Assembly (NCBI GenBank): GCA_905182235.1
Contig: CAJJAM010000002.1
Span: 1-51,299 of the forward strand
Direction: 5' to 3'
Length of the DNA: 51,299 nt
Origin: SAR86 cluster bacterium SAR86B
Lineage (GTDB): Bacteria > Pseudomonadota > Gammaproteobacteria > Magnimaribacterales > Magnimaribacteraceae
In this document: positions 18,933-28,616 of the stretch, piece after piece
How positions within the stretch are numbered: the stretch's first letter is position 1
How the letters are laid out: each line of letters begins with the position of its first letter
Made by a program: the position numbers and the translations under genes
The notes under the pieces: model-generated
Database searches by the model: none
The model's input: only the letters and a program-made list of their open reading frames with translations
What the model was told of the DNA's origin: nothing

Positions 18933-19720
18933 CAAACCCAGTAAGAAAGAAGCCAAACTCCTAATAAGACCCTATAAATAACAAACGGGGTAAAGCTAAA
19001 GCGATTCACTAATTTTAAAAAAGCATCGATGGTTAAGTAGGCGATTACAAAAGACACACATACTGCTAACACAAGGTCAGAACCCTGGTTTAGCAGGTCT
19101 TTTATGCTTAAATTCATTAATTCTGAGGCCGCTATTGCTCCTATCGTTGGAATGGCCAATAAAAAACTAAATTTTGCCGCTGCTTCTCTGCCAATGCCTA
19201 AAAAAAGAGCTGCCGATATGGTTACACCTGACCTGGAGGTTCCAGGTATCAAAGCAAAACACTGAGAGAGACCGATGATGAAGGCTTGTTGGGTGGTTAT
19301 CAAGTTAATGTCGTTAGAGGTTGTTTTTATCTTATCCGACCACAACAGAATAAGACCAAAGAAGATTGTTGCATAAGCTATAATTTCAGATGATCTAAGA
19401 TTCTGATCAACAAAATCTCTTAAAAGAAAACCCAGTATGAGAATTGGTAAGACGGCAACTAGAATATTGACCAGTTGATGAGTTTCCTCTTTATTCCTTT
19501 GATTGAAAGACAGCCCTCTTATCATTCCTATAACTTCTTTTCTAAAGTAAATCATCGCTGCCAATAAAGTGCCTAAATGCACTGCCACATCAAAAACGAT
19601 TCCTGTATCGGTTGAATTAAGAAATTCACTAACTAAGATTAGGTGTGCCGAGCTAGAAACTGGTAAAAATTCAGTCAGCCCCTGGATAACAGATAGAATA
19701 AAAAGATCAACGATACTCAT
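18932..19720 (-). CDS. uppP: Undecaprenyl-diphosphate phosphatase
   Basis: The 262-residue inner-membrane enzyme (BacA family) dephosphorylates undecaprenyl diphosphate so that the lipid carrier can be reused for peptidoglycan. Motifs: QGLTEFLPVSSSAHLIL near the N-terminus (catalytic Glu and Ser residues) and PGTSRSGVTISAALFLG in the centre with the phosphate-binding Arg. About eight membrane segments. It overlaps tsaB by 4 bases upstream and couples to rsmJ downstream. Confidence 0.95.
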   Translation of the reverse strand: MSIVDLFILSVIQGLTEFLPVSSSAHLILVSEFLNSTDTGIVFDVAVHLGTLLAAMIYFRKEVIGMIRGLSFNQRNKEETHQLVNILVAVLPILILGFLLRDFVDQNLRSSEIIAYATIFFGLILLWSDKIKTTSNDINLITTQQAFIIGLSQCFALIPGTSRSGVTISAALFLGIGREAAAKFSFLLAIPTIGAIAASELMNLSIKDLLNQGSDLVLAVCVSFVIAYLTIDAFLKLVNRFSFTPFVIYRVLLGVWLLSYWV

Positions 19721-20385
19721 TTAGCTTTCTTCCACTGATCTTCACCAAAAAGATAGATGGGAAGGAGTTCGGCAGGTTCTAATAATTCATTGTTAATGTA
19801 TTTATCTTTTGCAATTGACAGAAGATCTGAAGCCAAAGGCAGATTTAAAAAAATATTCTTTGATATTTCCTTAAGTCGCTTCTCGATCAGATCACATCCA
19901 TCTCCAACAAAGAATGTATTCTCCTCATAGGCAGATAATTTAAATTCTTCTACTGGAATGACGAAAGTATCGGAAGTAACAAGTGCGTCTTTTGAATATA
20001 AGAATTCGCCGACGTAGAGCTGTTGCATTCGAGCATCAACAATAGAAACGATGCGATCAGCGCCTAATTGAGTATTAATATTTCTTGCTAACACTTCAAG
20101 ACTAGAAACTTGTATGGTTTTTAGGTCATTACTAAATGCCAAACCTTGAGCTATAGAACACGCCAGTCTAATACCAGTGAAAGATCCGGGACCGCAACCA
20201 ACAGCGATTGCATTCAAGTCTTGCAATTGAGCGTTTGCCAGTTCAAGTAAAGCTTTGATTTCTATTAACAGCCTTTCCGTGTGTTGTTTGGGTAAAATTT
20301 TATGGAAATGAAAATCATCATCGTTAAACGAAAGACTCAGAGAACAGGCATCGCTAGAAGTCTCTATGGCAAGAATATTTGCCAT
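19717..20385 (-). CDS. tsaB: tRNA threonylcarbamoyladenosine synthesis protein TsaB
   Basis: The 222-residue ASKHA-fold protein partners TsaD in making t6A at position 37 of ANN-decoding tRNAs. The opening ILAIETSSDACSLSL and the VGCGPGSFTGIRLACSIAQGLAF block are diagnostic. The start is 1 base from the end of adk and its stop overlaps uppP. tsaD, tsaC and tsaE are not in the window. Confidence 0.93.
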   Translation of the reverse strand: MANILAIETSSDACSLSLSFNDDDFHFHKILPKQHTERLLIEIKALLELANAQLQDLNAIAVGCGPGSFTGIRLACSIAQGLAFSNDLKTIQVSSLEVLARNINTQLGADRIVSIVDARMQQLYVGEFLYSKDALVTSDTFVIPVEEFKLSAYEENTFFVGDGCDLIEKRLKEISKNIFLNLPLASDLLSIAKDKYINNELLEPAELLPIYLFGEDQWKKAK

Positions 20386-20386
20386 A

Positions 20387-21031
20387 TTAAGATCTTTTTA
20401 TTTGATCAAGAATAGCTCGTGAAACTTCTTCAGGAGACTGACTGCCGGAAACCTTGACGTAACTAATGGATTCTATTCCTTTTGAGTAGAACTTAATTAG
20501 CGGGGAAGTTTGGTTGCTGTAAACTTGCAATCTATCTTTAACCGTTTCAGGCTTATCATCCTCTCTTTGGACTAAAGGTTCACCGGTCTCATCATCAATA
20601 TCATGTGCTTTTGGTGGATTGAATTCTACGTGATAGTTTCTTCCAGAACCAGGATGCATTCGTCTGCCTGACATTCTATTTATTATCTCTTCTTCGGGCA
20701 CGTCTATCTCTATAACAAAATCTATTTCTATGGATCTCTTAACTAAGGCTTCTGCTTGAGGAATTGTTCTTGGAAAACCATCAAAGAGAAACCCTGACTG
20801 ACAATCACTTTGAGCTATTCTTTCTTCTACCAATCCAACAATAACTTCATCGGAAACCAATATCCCAGCATCCATAAGTGCTTGTGCTTCTTTTCCCAGG
20901 TCAGTTTGTGCCTCTACTGCCTCTCTCAGCATATTTCCAGTAGAGATGTGCGGTATGTTAAAGGCTTTACATATAACATCTGCTTGTGTGCCTTTTCCAG
21001 CACCGGGAGGGCCTAATAATATTATTTTCAT
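20387..21031 (-). CDS. adk: Adenylate kinase
   Basis: The 214-residue enzyme interconverts AMP, ADP and ATP. P-loop [10 protein letters not shown] at residues 7-16, AMP-site [24 protein letters not shown] and the lid region ([20 protein letters not shown]) are complete. The lid has His/Ser/Asp-type residues, not the four zinc cysteines. Length equals E. coli Adk. Its ATG overlaps the stop of acpS by 4 bases, an unusual partner compared with E. coli. Confidence 0.97.
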   Translation of the reverse strand: MKIILLGPPGAGKGTQADVICKAFNIPHISTGNMLREAVEAQTDLGKEAQALMDAGILVSDEVIVGLVEERIAQSDCQSGFLFDGFPRTIPQAEALVKRSIEIDFVIEIDVPEEEIINRMSGRRMHPGSGRNYHVEFNPPKAHDIDDETGEPLVQREDDKPETVKDRLQVYSNQTSPLIKFYSKGIESISYVKVSGSQSPEEVSRAILDQIKRS

Positions 21032-21417
21032 CTTTGTTCTCCTATTGCAAATGCCAAAGAGTAATCCTTTGTATCGGTTATTGTTAAATGAAATTTTTCC
21101 ACACCCCTTTCCTTAGCCACCCTCCCTGCCTCACCATGCAGATTGGTGTAGGGAGCGCCCGCTTCAGATCTAAGGATTTCAATATCTTTTATTAAAACAC
21201 CTTGAGAAAAGCCTGTTCCTAAGACTTTTGAAACCGCCTCTTTGCAGGCAAAATTATTACTGAGGTACGAAACTTTTTTTGTTAAGTTAATTTTTTTATT
21301 AAACTCATAAGACTCTTTCTCAGATAAAATCTTGTTAACAAACTTATTCCCAAACTTTAAAAACACATTTTCTATTCTAGATTTTTCTAAAAAATCTGCG
21401 CCAACACCTTTAATCAT
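21028..21417 (-). CDS. acpS: Holo-[acyl-carrier-protein] synthase
   Basis: This 129-residue enzyme transfers phosphopantetheine from CoA to acyl carrier protein. It shows the metal-site Asp in [13 protein letters not shown] and the [15 protein letters not shown] motif. In E. coli pdxJ lies between recO and acpS; here acpS overlaps recO directly, so pdxJ is missing at this place. Short overlaps on both sides suggest coupled translation. Confidence 0.93.
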   Translation of the reverse strand: MIKGVGADFLEKSRIENVFLKFGNKFVNKILSEKESYEFNKKINLTKKVSYLSNNFACKEAVSKVLGTGFSQGVLIKDIEILRSEAGAPYTNLHGEAGRVAKERGVEKFHLTITDTKDYSLAFAIGEQR

Positions 21418-22148
21418 TGTTTTGCCTCGTTTTCGATTAAGTATTTTCTTATATTTAAGGTCTTATTGCCAAGTTGAAAGTCCAGTGCGCGTCTCATTAT
21501 TTGCTTTGAGGCATTCCTTGAGCTTGTGCTGATAAGATCTCCTTTGGCAAAACTTAGGATATCTTTACCTGAAAAAGTATTTACCACAGATTTATTTTCA
21601 TCCGCTCCTAAGTTGGTGAACCCTAAGGTAGGATCAAAGCTATAAAAAGAATCAGCATCTATAGACTTCCCTGTTAAAGCTTCGCTTTCTAGATCAATTC
21701 CGTAACCAAGCTCTTGGAGTAAAATTAGCTCAAACGATCTAAGTTGCAACTCGATTGCCTCTTGATTTTGTTCTTTTGATAAATTGTAATAAAGAGACTT
21801 AAGCTGTTGAAATATTTCAGGATGAGGATCTTCCTTTTCAAGTGTTTTTGTTAAAAGTTCATTCAAGTAGATGATGCAACTAAATGCCACCTTAGAAGAC
21901 AACCTGAAATGGTCTATGATTTCGCAATGAGTAAGGTTCTTCAAGTCACTCTTCCCCACAAAAGAAATTGAAAAAACAGAAGAAGGTGTTTGAATAACTC
22001 TTAGGCTACTTTTGGGTCGTTTCGCCCCCTTCGCTACGAAAGAAATCTTTCCAAAATTTTCAGTGAAAGCGTCGACAATAAGACTCGTTTCTTTAAACGA
22101 CCTTGTGTGGAGAATAAACGCCGGTTCTAAATTAGCTCGATTAACCAA
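21414..22148 (-). CDS. recO: DNA repair protein RecO
   Basis: The 244-residue protein has the N-terminal OB-fold pattern (AFILHTRSFKETSLIVDAFTE, FVAKGAKRPKSSL) and the C-terminal helical part with FELILLQELGYGIDLE. It loads RecA on SSB-coated DNA with RecR. It overlaps era by 8 bases and acpS by 4. No zinc cysteines are seen in the C-terminal domain, as in many gammaproteobacterial RecO proteins. Confidence 0.92.
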   Translation of the reverse strand: MVNRANLEPAFILHTRSFKETSLIVDAFTENFGKISFVAKGAKRPKSSLRVIQTPSSVFSISFVGKSDLKNLTHCEIIDHFRLSSKVAFSCIIYLNELLTKTLEKEDPHPEIFQQLKSLYYNLSKEQNQEAIELQLRSFELILLQELGYGIDLESEALTGKSIDADSFYSFDPTLGFTNLGADENKSVVNTFSGKDILSFAKGDLISTSSRNASKQIMRRALDFQLGNKTLNIRKYLIENEAKQ

Positions 22149-23043
22149 GATCGTATCCCATTGTGCTCATGAAAGCTTCGTTATCGGTCCATCCGCTCTT
22201 AACTTTAACCCAGAGACTTAGCATTACCTTGGTTTGAAGCACTTCTTCTAGATCCAGCCTGGCTGCCGTACCAATGGATTTTAAACGCTTCCCTCCTTGA
22301 CCAATAACAATACCTTTCTGACTCTTTTTTTCTACAAAAAGAGTTGCTTCAATGTGCGTTACTTCATTTTTTAATTGAAAAGAATCGATCATGACTGAAA
22401 TGCGATAAGGGATCTCATCTCCCACTCTGGTTATGCATTTTTCTCTTATTATTTCACTCGTTAAAAACCTTTCAGTGGTATCTGCCACCTGATCTTCTGG
22501 GTAAGAATGAGCTCCTTTAGGAAGCTTAGAAAAGATAGAAGCTTCTAGGCTGTCAATATTTTGGTCTTTTAAGGCAGAAATAGGGACAATATCTGAGAAA
22601 TTAAAATTCAGTGATAGTTTTTCGATAAATGGGAGCAACCTGTCCTTATCCAAAACTCTGTCCACTTTATTAATAACAAGGATGACATGATCTAAATTAG
22701 CAGGTATCTGGGCCAGCAATCTTTCATCTTCTTCATCAAACCTTAATGCTTCAATAACGTAGAGAAGAACATCTACCCCTGACATTGCATCCAAAGCCAC
22801 TTTATTCATGTAACGATTTAAAGCTCTCTTCTGACCTTGATGAAAGCCAGGGGTGTCTATAAATATAGCTTGAGCACCTGCCTTAGTTTTTATACCCAAA
22901 AGTCTATGACGAGTTGTTTGAGGTTTTCTGGAAGTAATAGAAACCTTCTGTTCAACTATCTGGTTAAGCAAGGTTGACTTGCCCACATTGGTTTTACCGA
23001 TTAGGGAGACGTAACCTGTTCTTGAATCTTCTGATTTAGTCAT
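22141..23043 (-). CDS. era: GTPase Era
   Basis: The 300-residue GTPase binds 16S rRNA and aids maturation of the 30S subunit. G-motifs: GKTNVGKST (a Lys-Thr variant of the usual GRPNVGKS), DTPGFH, NKVD and SALK. The C-terminal KH domain includes VIGQGGKRLKSIGTAARLDLE. It follows rnc with an 8-base overlap, the conserved rnc-era pairing. Confidence 0.96.
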   Translation of the reverse strand: MTKSEDSRTGYVSLIGKTNVGKSTLLNQIVEQKVSITSRKPQTTRHRLLGIKTKAGAQAIFIDTPGFHQGQKRALNRYMNKVALDAMSGVDVLLYVIEALRFDEEDERLLAQIPANLDHVILVINKVDRVLDKDRLLPFIEKLSLNFNFSDIVPISALKDQNIDSLEASIFSKLPKGAHSYPEDQVADTTERFLTSEIIREKCITRVGDEIPYRISVMIDSFQLKNEVTHIEATLFVEKKSQKGIVIGQGGKRLKSIGTAARLDLEEVLQTKVMLSLWVKVKSGWTDNEAFMSTMGYDLG

Positions 23044-23695
23044 TCTTTAATTCTATTAACTCTAACATTTTTTCCGCAGCTTTTATTTCAGCTTTCTTTC
23101 GTGTGCTGCCTTCGGTTTCAACGGTCAAACCTAAACCATCAAGACGACACAGAATTTTAAATTTCTTAACTTGATTATTATTCTCTTCGCCAACTAATTC
23201 ATAAAAGGGTAAATCATCTCCTCTTTTTTGAAGATGCTCTTGCAACCTGGACTTTGAATCTTTTAGATCTTGGGAATGGCTAAGAGCACTTAACCTTTCA
23301 TTAAATAACGTGGATACGATTTTAGAAGCTTCATGAAAACCTCCGTCAAGGTAAATGGCTCCTATTAATGCTTCAAACGTATTACCCAATATTGAATTTC
23401 CTTGAGCCGTCTCTCCTTTTCCTATTTTTACACAGTCTTCAAGACCAATTTCTTTTCCCATCTCATTAAGTAATTCTCGACTAACCAAAGACGCCCGAAA
23501 TTGGGTTAACTTGCCCTCAGACAAACTCTCAAATCGTTTAAATACCTCTTCAGCAATAATAAAATTTAAGAGCGCGTCGCCTAAATATTCCAATCTCTCA
23601 TTATTATCAGATGAACTGCTCTTATGGGTAAGAGAAAGTTCCAATAAAGCAGGGTCTCTAAAACTGTATCCTAATTTTTGACTAATAGAGCGCAT
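23036..23695 (-). CDS. rnc: Ribonuclease III
   Basis: The 219-residue double-strand-specific endonuclease processes rRNA and some mRNAs. The signature NERLEYLGDALLNF carries the catalytic Glu/Asp residues, with GNTFEALIGAIYLDGG completing the site. A double-stranded RNA-binding domain follows from about residue 150 (SRLQEHLQKRGDDLPFYEL ... AEIKAAEKML). Only 6 bases separate it from lepB. Confidence 0.97.
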   Translation of the reverse strand: MRSISQKLGYSFRDPALLELSLTHKSSSSDNNERLEYLGDALLNFIIAEEVFKRFESLSEGKLTQFRASLVSRELLNEMGKEIGLEDCVKIGKGETAQGNSILGNTFEALIGAIYLDGGFHEASKIVSTLFNERLSALSHSQDLKDSKSRLQEHLQKRGDDLPFYELVGEENNNQVKKFKILCRLDGLGLTVETEGSTRKKAEIKAAEKMLELIELKND

Positions 23696-23701
23696 GGGTC
23701 A

Positions 23702-24682
23702 CTATTGAATCCTTCCGTTCCTACTAAAACCTGGAAACTCAGAGAAAGAACCCCAGTGCAACCATATGTATTCCGCTCTACCGATAAGATATTTATCAGA
23801 AAAATACCCCCAAGCTCTGCTATCTAAGCTGTTATCTCGATTATCTCCTATAGCTAAATAGCTGCCTTCTGGCACCTTCCATTTGTGCTCCTCATAGTCT
23901 GAAATACCTTGAGATTTAATGATATGAGTGCCCTTATCCAATGTTTCTTCTATTAAATCTCCAGTTTCATCTTTTCCAATTATCGTATGTGGAAGCTTCG
24001 TACCATTTATCCAAACTTCGTAGCCCTTAATTTCAACTAAATCTCCAGGAACGCCAAGAATGCGTTTGACGTATTTGATGCCTAATTCCGTGCATCGTTG
24101 TTTTTGTAAAGCCATGAACCTGTTCAAAAAAGACTGACTTTTTTGAAGAGATAAGTTGATGATATCCGGTCTTGCTTCTTGAGGGTTAACGTCACATAAA
24201 CTATGGGGTGGTAAAAAAACAGCAACCTCATTTCTCTTGGGTGCCGTTAAATCAGACAACAAGTAATGGGTACCTGGAAATTTAAGACCGTAAGCGTATT
24301 TATTTACAAGCACAAAATCACCTATTTGTAATCCTGGTTCCATTGATCGTGAAGGGATTTGATATGGTTCGTAAGTGAACGATCTCAAGCAAGTAATAAC
24401 AAATAATATAATAAAATACGATTTACTTTCTTTTCTAAGATCTTCTATTTTAATGAAGTGCCCAATCACCCATGAAATACCTGCCAGTAAAGTAGCAATG
24501 GATAAAACTAAGCCAAAATCTAAGTTTAATTGAAACACCCTCACTAGTATTACTAAAGCCAGGATAAACATTATAAAGCTCACAATATCCCTGCCTCGAC
24601 TGTTTTTAGAGCGAGTAAAAAGAACCCAAAAAGAATAACCAATCAGTTCGCTAATAACAAATAAAACTAGAGCTGTATCCAT
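23702..24682 (-). CDS. lepB: Signal peptidase I
   Basis: The 326-residue inner-membrane serine protease removes signal peptides of exported proteins. The nucleophile is in PSRSMEPGL and the general-base Lys in YVKRILGVPGD; the GDNRDNSLDSR box is present. The N-terminal part holds three or four hydrophobic segments, more than the two of the E. coli enzyme, at about the same total length. It begins 1 base after lepA ends. Confidence 0.95.
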   Translation of the reverse strand: MDTALVLFVISELIGYSFWVLFTRSKNSRGRDIVSFIMFILALVILVRVFQLNLDFGLVLSIATLLAGISWVIGHFIKIEDLRKESKSYFIILFVITCLRSFTYEPYQIPSRSMEPGLQIGDFVLVNKYAYGLKFPGTHYLLSDLTAPKRNEVAVFLPPHSLCDVNPQEARPDIINLSLQKSQSFLNRFMALQKQRCTELGIKYVKRILGVPGDLVEIKGYEVWINGTKLPHTIIGKDETGDLIEETLDKGTHIIKSQGISDYEEHKWKVPEGSYLAIGDNRDNSLDSRAWGYFSDKYLIGRAEYIWLHWGSFSEFPGFSRNGRIQ

Positions 24683-24683
24683 C

Positions 24684-26468
24684 TTAATCCCTAACCTTTA
24701 AAACTGATAAAAAAGCATCTTGAGGTATTTCAACCCTTCCTATGCTCTTCATTCTCTTTTTGCCTGCTTTTTGCTTTTTTTGCAGCTTCATCTTTCTAGT
24801 CACATCACCGCCATATAATTTAGCTGTTACGTCCTTTCTGTATGCTTTAACTGTCTGTCTAGAAATTATCTTCCCTCCAATCGCAGCTTGTATAGCAACA
24901 TCAAATTGCTGTCTGGGTATAACCTCTTTAAGGGACTCAGTAAATTGTTTGCCCTTTAAAGAGGCAACAGATCTATGTGCCATATGCGCAAGAGCATCTA
25001 CACGATCTCCATTAAGAAGAATATCTAGCTTTATTACATCTGCTTCTTCGTATCTATCCAAAGAGTAATCTAGGGAGGCATAGCCTCTGCTGACAGATTT
25101 TAACCTATCAAAGAAATCCACTACTATTTCACTTAAAGGAATATCGTATGTCAATTCTGCTTGATCAGCCACGTATCGCATTGTTATTTGCTTCCCTCTT
25201 TTGTCGTTGCAAAGCTTCATCACCGAACCAATATAAGCCTCAGGCACTAAGATGTTTGCTCTTGCAATGGGCTCTAATATTGATTTGACCTTACTGTAGT
25301 CTGGTAGAGCGCTAGGATTCTCAATTCTTAGTGTTTTTCCTTCCGTATTAATTATCTCATAAGCCACCGTAGGTGCTGTAGCGATGAGATCCATGCCGTG
25401 TTCTCGATTTAATCTCTCAGAGACTATTTCCATGTGCAAAGTGCCGAGAAATCCGCATCTAAATCCTGCTCCCAGAGCCTCAGATTGCTCCGGTTCATAT
25501 TGAAGAGCAGCATCGTTGATGCACAGTTTCTCTAGAGATTCTCTAAAAGCTTCAAAGTCATCAGCGCTTTGAGGAAAAAGAGCTGCATAGACTTGGGGAT
25601 TCACTTCCTTAAATCCAGGGAGACTTGCTGTGTCTGAATTTGCCTTAACAAGAGTGTCACCAACCGGAGCTCCTCTAATATCTTTTATGCTTGCACAAAT
25701 GAAACCAACTTGACCGGATTGCAGTTCTTTTAGGTCTTTTATTTTAGGGGTAAAAACTCCAATTTTATCCACATTATGTTTCTCTTTTTTTGAGAATACC
25801 TCAATGGAATCACCTTTTTTAATGGTGCCTTTTACAACTCTAACCAGAGACACGACACCCAAATAATTATCAAACCAAGAGTCTATGATTGATGCTTGTA
25901 ACGGCTCTTCAATTAAGACCTCTGGTTCAGGAATCAAGGCAACTACTTGCTCAAGAACTTCTTCAATACCAGTGCCCATTTTTGCGCTTATGCACGGAGC
26001 TTCCGAAGCGTCCACTCCTATTATTTCTTCTATCTCTTTTCTGACTCTCTCTGGATCGGATTGATCAAGATCTAATTTATTAAGGACAGGTATTATTGTT
26101 ACCCCCTCTTCTACGGCGCTATAACAGGTTGATAATGTTTGTGCTTCTACGCCCTGCGAAGCATCAACTAGAAGAATGGCTCCCTCACAAGCAGACAGAG
26201 ACCTGGAAACCTCGTAAGAAAAATCTACATGTCCAGGTGTGTCGATCAAGTTGAATTGGTAAGTTTCTCCATTCTTCGCTTTATAAGAAAGACATACCGT
26301 CTGAGCTTTTATTGTAATACCCCTTTCTCTCTCTAAATCCAAAGTGTCCAGAACTTGTGAGGTCATCTCGCGACTTGAAAGGCCTCCGCACAATTCTATA
26401 ATCCTGTCAGCAAGGGTAGATTTACCATGATCGATGTGGGCAATTATTGAAAAATTTCTAATATTCAT
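24684..26468 (-). CDS. lepA: Elongation factor 4
   Basis: The 594-residue ribosome-bound GTPase is thought to remodel stalled or initiating ribosomes. It has [21 protein letters not shown] and NKLD motifs, followed by EF-G-like domains and the C-terminal [18 protein letters not shown]-type tail (here [19 protein letters not shown]). lepA, lepB, rnc, era and recO keep the gammaproteobacterial order. Confidence 0.97.
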   Translation of the reverse strand: MNIRNFSIIAHIDHGKSTLADRIIELCGGLSSREMTSQVLDTLDLERERGITIKAQTVCLSYKAKNGETYQFNLIDTPGHVDFSYEVSRSLSACEGAILLVDASQGVEAQTLSTCYSAVEEGVTIIPVLNKLDLDQSDPERVRKEIEEIIGVDASEAPCISAKMGTGIEEVLEQVVALIPEPEVLIEEPLQASIIDSWFDNYLGVVSLVRVVKGTIKKGDSIEVFSKKEKHNVDKIGVFTPKIKDLKELQSGQVGFICASIKDIRGAPVGDTLVKANSDTASLPGFKEVNPQVYAALFPQSADDFEAFRESLEKLCINDAALQYEPEQSEALGAGFRCGFLGTLHMEIVSERLNREHGMDLIATAPTVAYEIINTEGKTLRIENPSALPDYSKVKSILEPIARANILVPEAYIGSVMKLCNDKRGKQITMRYVADQAELTYDIPLSEIVVDFFDRLKSVSRGYASLDYSLDRYEEADVIKLDILLNGDRVDALAHMAHRSVASLKGKQFTESLKEVIPRQQFDVAIQAAIGGKIISRQTVKAYRKDVTAKLYGGDVTRKMKLQKKQKAGKKRMKSIGRVEIPQDAFLSVLKVRD

Positions 26469-26513
26469 GCATAGAAAGCAACCTTATAAGGCTGTGAATA
26501 CTGAGAAGGATAA

Positions 26514-27905
26514 CTACTTTGTAAGCTTTAAGCTAAGAATTCTTTTAATCCCATTACGAGCCACACCAATAGTTATGTTTTTATCGGATTCAAGTTTTTT
26601 GAGAGCATTATTAAAATCCGTTGTGTTTCTGACAGGAATGCGTCCTATTGAATAGACAACGTCTCCTTTTAAAATTCCTGCTGAAGCCGCTAACCCAGTG
26701 GGGTCTAATTCTTTAACTAAAACTCCAGGCATGTCGCTTTTAGACTCTTGATTCCCCACTATGACACCTAAAATATTAGCAAAAGAGTTGGATTGCGAAG
26801 AAAAAGCCAATCCTGGATCTTTAGGCAATTCCCCCACCTTCACTCGTATTGATTTCTTTTTTCCATCCCTCAAAACCACCGCAGTTACTTGTGAGTCTGG
26901 TTTAATGCTGCCTACCGTTTGCGGTAAATCAGCAGAATAGAATATTTCTTCTCCATCAAATAAAAGTATTACATCCTCTTCCTTAAGACCAGATTTTTCG
27001 GCCGGGCTATTTTTAATAATTTGACTGATTAGCGCTCCTTTAGGTATTTCCATTTCTAAAGCTTCAGCTAGCTCAGTAGTTACTTCTTGTATGCTAACTC
27101 CCAACCAACCTCTAGCCACATAACCTTTTTCTTTTAGTTGGTCAGCTACATCCATTGCATAGTCAATAGGAATTGAAAATGAGACCCCCATGTAACCACC
27201 AGATCTTGTGTATATTTGAGAGTTAATACCAACAACTTCGCCTTCAAGATTAAATAATGGTCCTCCAGAATTACCTGGATTTATAGCGACATCAGTTTGC
27301 AAGAAAGGCACGTAAGTAGTATCCGAACCATTTGGAATGCTTCTTCCTTTAGCACTGACAATTCCTGCTGTTACTGAAAAAGAAAGCTGAAATGGAGAGC
27401 CTATAGCCACCACCCACTCTCCTACTTTAAGTTTCTTTGAACTCCCTATTCTCAAGACGGGTAAGTTGTCCGCTTCTATTTTTAATAAAGCAACATCCGA
27501 TCTGGCATCTAACCCAATTATTTCTGCCTTATATTCTCTTCTGTCTCCTAAACTTACCATTACCTCATCTGCACCTTCCACAACATGGTTATTTGTTAAC
27601 AGGTACCCATCTTTAGATATTATGAAGCCAGATCCAGTTGACTTAACAGGCCGCTGACGCTGCTGATTTGGTCCTTGTTCTCCAAAAAATCTTTTAAAGA
27701 ATTCATCGTACCTTGGATCTTCAAAGCCTCTTTGTCCGAACGGACTTGACTGCCTGTTAGACACAGTTTTGGTGCTGGTTATGTTAACGACAGCAGGAGT
27801 AGACTCTTCAGCTAAATCTGAAAAGTTAGGGAGATCTTTTGATATAAGCTGGTAACTCACCAGCAAGGCACCCACGGTTAAGGTAAGAAATTTTATTTCG
27901 CGCAT
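26514..27905 (-). CDS. Periplasmic serine protease, DegQ/MucD type
   Basis: The 463-residue HtrA-family protease degrades misfolded envelope proteins. It has an N-terminal signal segment, then the triad His in TNNHVVEGADEV, Asp in DARSDVALLKI and Ser in NPGNSGGPLF, and two PDZ domains (about residues 265-355 and 370-455). The position after rpoE and rseA is that of mucD in Pseudomonas, and the protein probably belongs to the same sigma-E response. The 45-base gap before lepA is the largest inside this series. Confidence 0.93.
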   Translation of the reverse strand: MREIKFLTLTVGALLVSYQLISKDLPNFSDLAEESTPAVVNITSTKTVSNRQSSPFGQRGFEDPRYDEFFKRFFGEQGPNQQRQRPVKSTGSGFIISKDGYLLTNNHVVEGADEVMVSLGDRREYKAEIIGLDARSDVALLKIEADNLPVLRIGSSKKLKVGEWVVAIGSPFQLSFSVTAGIVSAKGRSIPNGSDTTYVPFLQTDVAINPGNSGGPLFNLEGEVVGINSQIYTRSGGYMGVSFSIPIDYAMDVADQLKEKGYVARGWLGVSIQEVTTELAEALEMEIPKGALISQIIKNSPAEKSGLKEEDVILLFDGEEIFYSADLPQTVGSIKPDSQVTAVVLRDGKKKSIRVKVGELPKDPGLAFSSQSNSFANILGVIVGNQESKSDMPGVLVKELDPTGLAASAGILKGDVVYSIGRIPVRNTTDFNNALKKLESDKNITIGVARNGIKRILSLKLTK

Positions 27906-27920
27906 AATTTTTATTTAATT

Positions 27921-28616
27921 TTACTTTATCTGATTAGAGAAGTAATTTGCATTTTGAAGTATTCTAGATTTTTTTTCATCTGTTATGTTTCCGCTAACAG
28001 AAACAACAAACACTCCTTTGTCTGTTTTAATGAAAACTCTTCGTAATTCAGGTGCTTGCTTAGCTTTGTATTCTGATAGAACTGGAGACAAGCTTACCCT
28101 GAACTTTTTGCCATCTTTTGGAAATACATAATTTGCATGCATAGCCCCACCTGAAACGTAATTAAAATCTTTTAATTTTGCATCCATGCCTAAAACTGAA
28201 TTGTTCAATACCTCCATGGCCTCTGGACTTGCTATTGCATTAGCGATTGTTTGGGATGCTTCTTCTGAAAAAGAATCTGCATCTGTATAGGATGGGGTTA
28301 AGAAAAAATTAACTCCAAATACCATTGCTAGGCCTGCTGTAGCGGCTAAATAGCTTTTATACCTCGAGTAAGAAAAATCCTCTTCTACCACGTGAGGTTT
28401 TCTTCCTGACAACTCCCTCCTTACACGGCCAGATATATCAATTCCTATATTGCCCAAATCTTCATTGGTTAGACTTCGACGCGTTATTTGAAGTAAATCC
28501 CAATAATTTCTTAGATCCGGTTCTTTTTCAATTTCATCTAAAACTCTTCGAACTTCAAACTCAGACAATTCTCCATCTGCCAATGCAGAAATCTTTTCTT
28601 TTATATTTTCATTCAT
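27921..28616 (-). CDS. rseA: Anti-sigma-E factor, RseA/MucA-like
   Basis: The 231-residue protein has an N-terminal cytoplasmic domain that fits RseA (KEKISALADGELSEFEVRRVLDEIE, then YWDLLQITRRSL), one membrane segment (residues 90-107) and a periplasmic domain of about 120 residues. It would hold RpoE inactive until it is cut during envelope stress. It overlaps rpoE by 4 bases. No separate rseB or rseC follows, so how the periplasmic part is protected from cleavage is unclear. Confidence 0.88.
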   Translation of the reverse strand: MNENIKEKISALADGELSEFEVRRVLDEIEKEPDLRNYWDLLQITRRSLTNEDLGNIGIDISGRVRRELSGRKPHVVEEDFSYSRYKSYLAATAGLAMVFGVNFFLTPSYTDADSFSEEASQTIANAIASPEAMEVLNNSVLGMDAKLKDFNYVSGGAMHANYVFPKDGKKFRVSLSPVLSEYKAKQAPELRRVFIKTDKGVFVVSVSGNITDEKKSRILQNANYFSNQIK

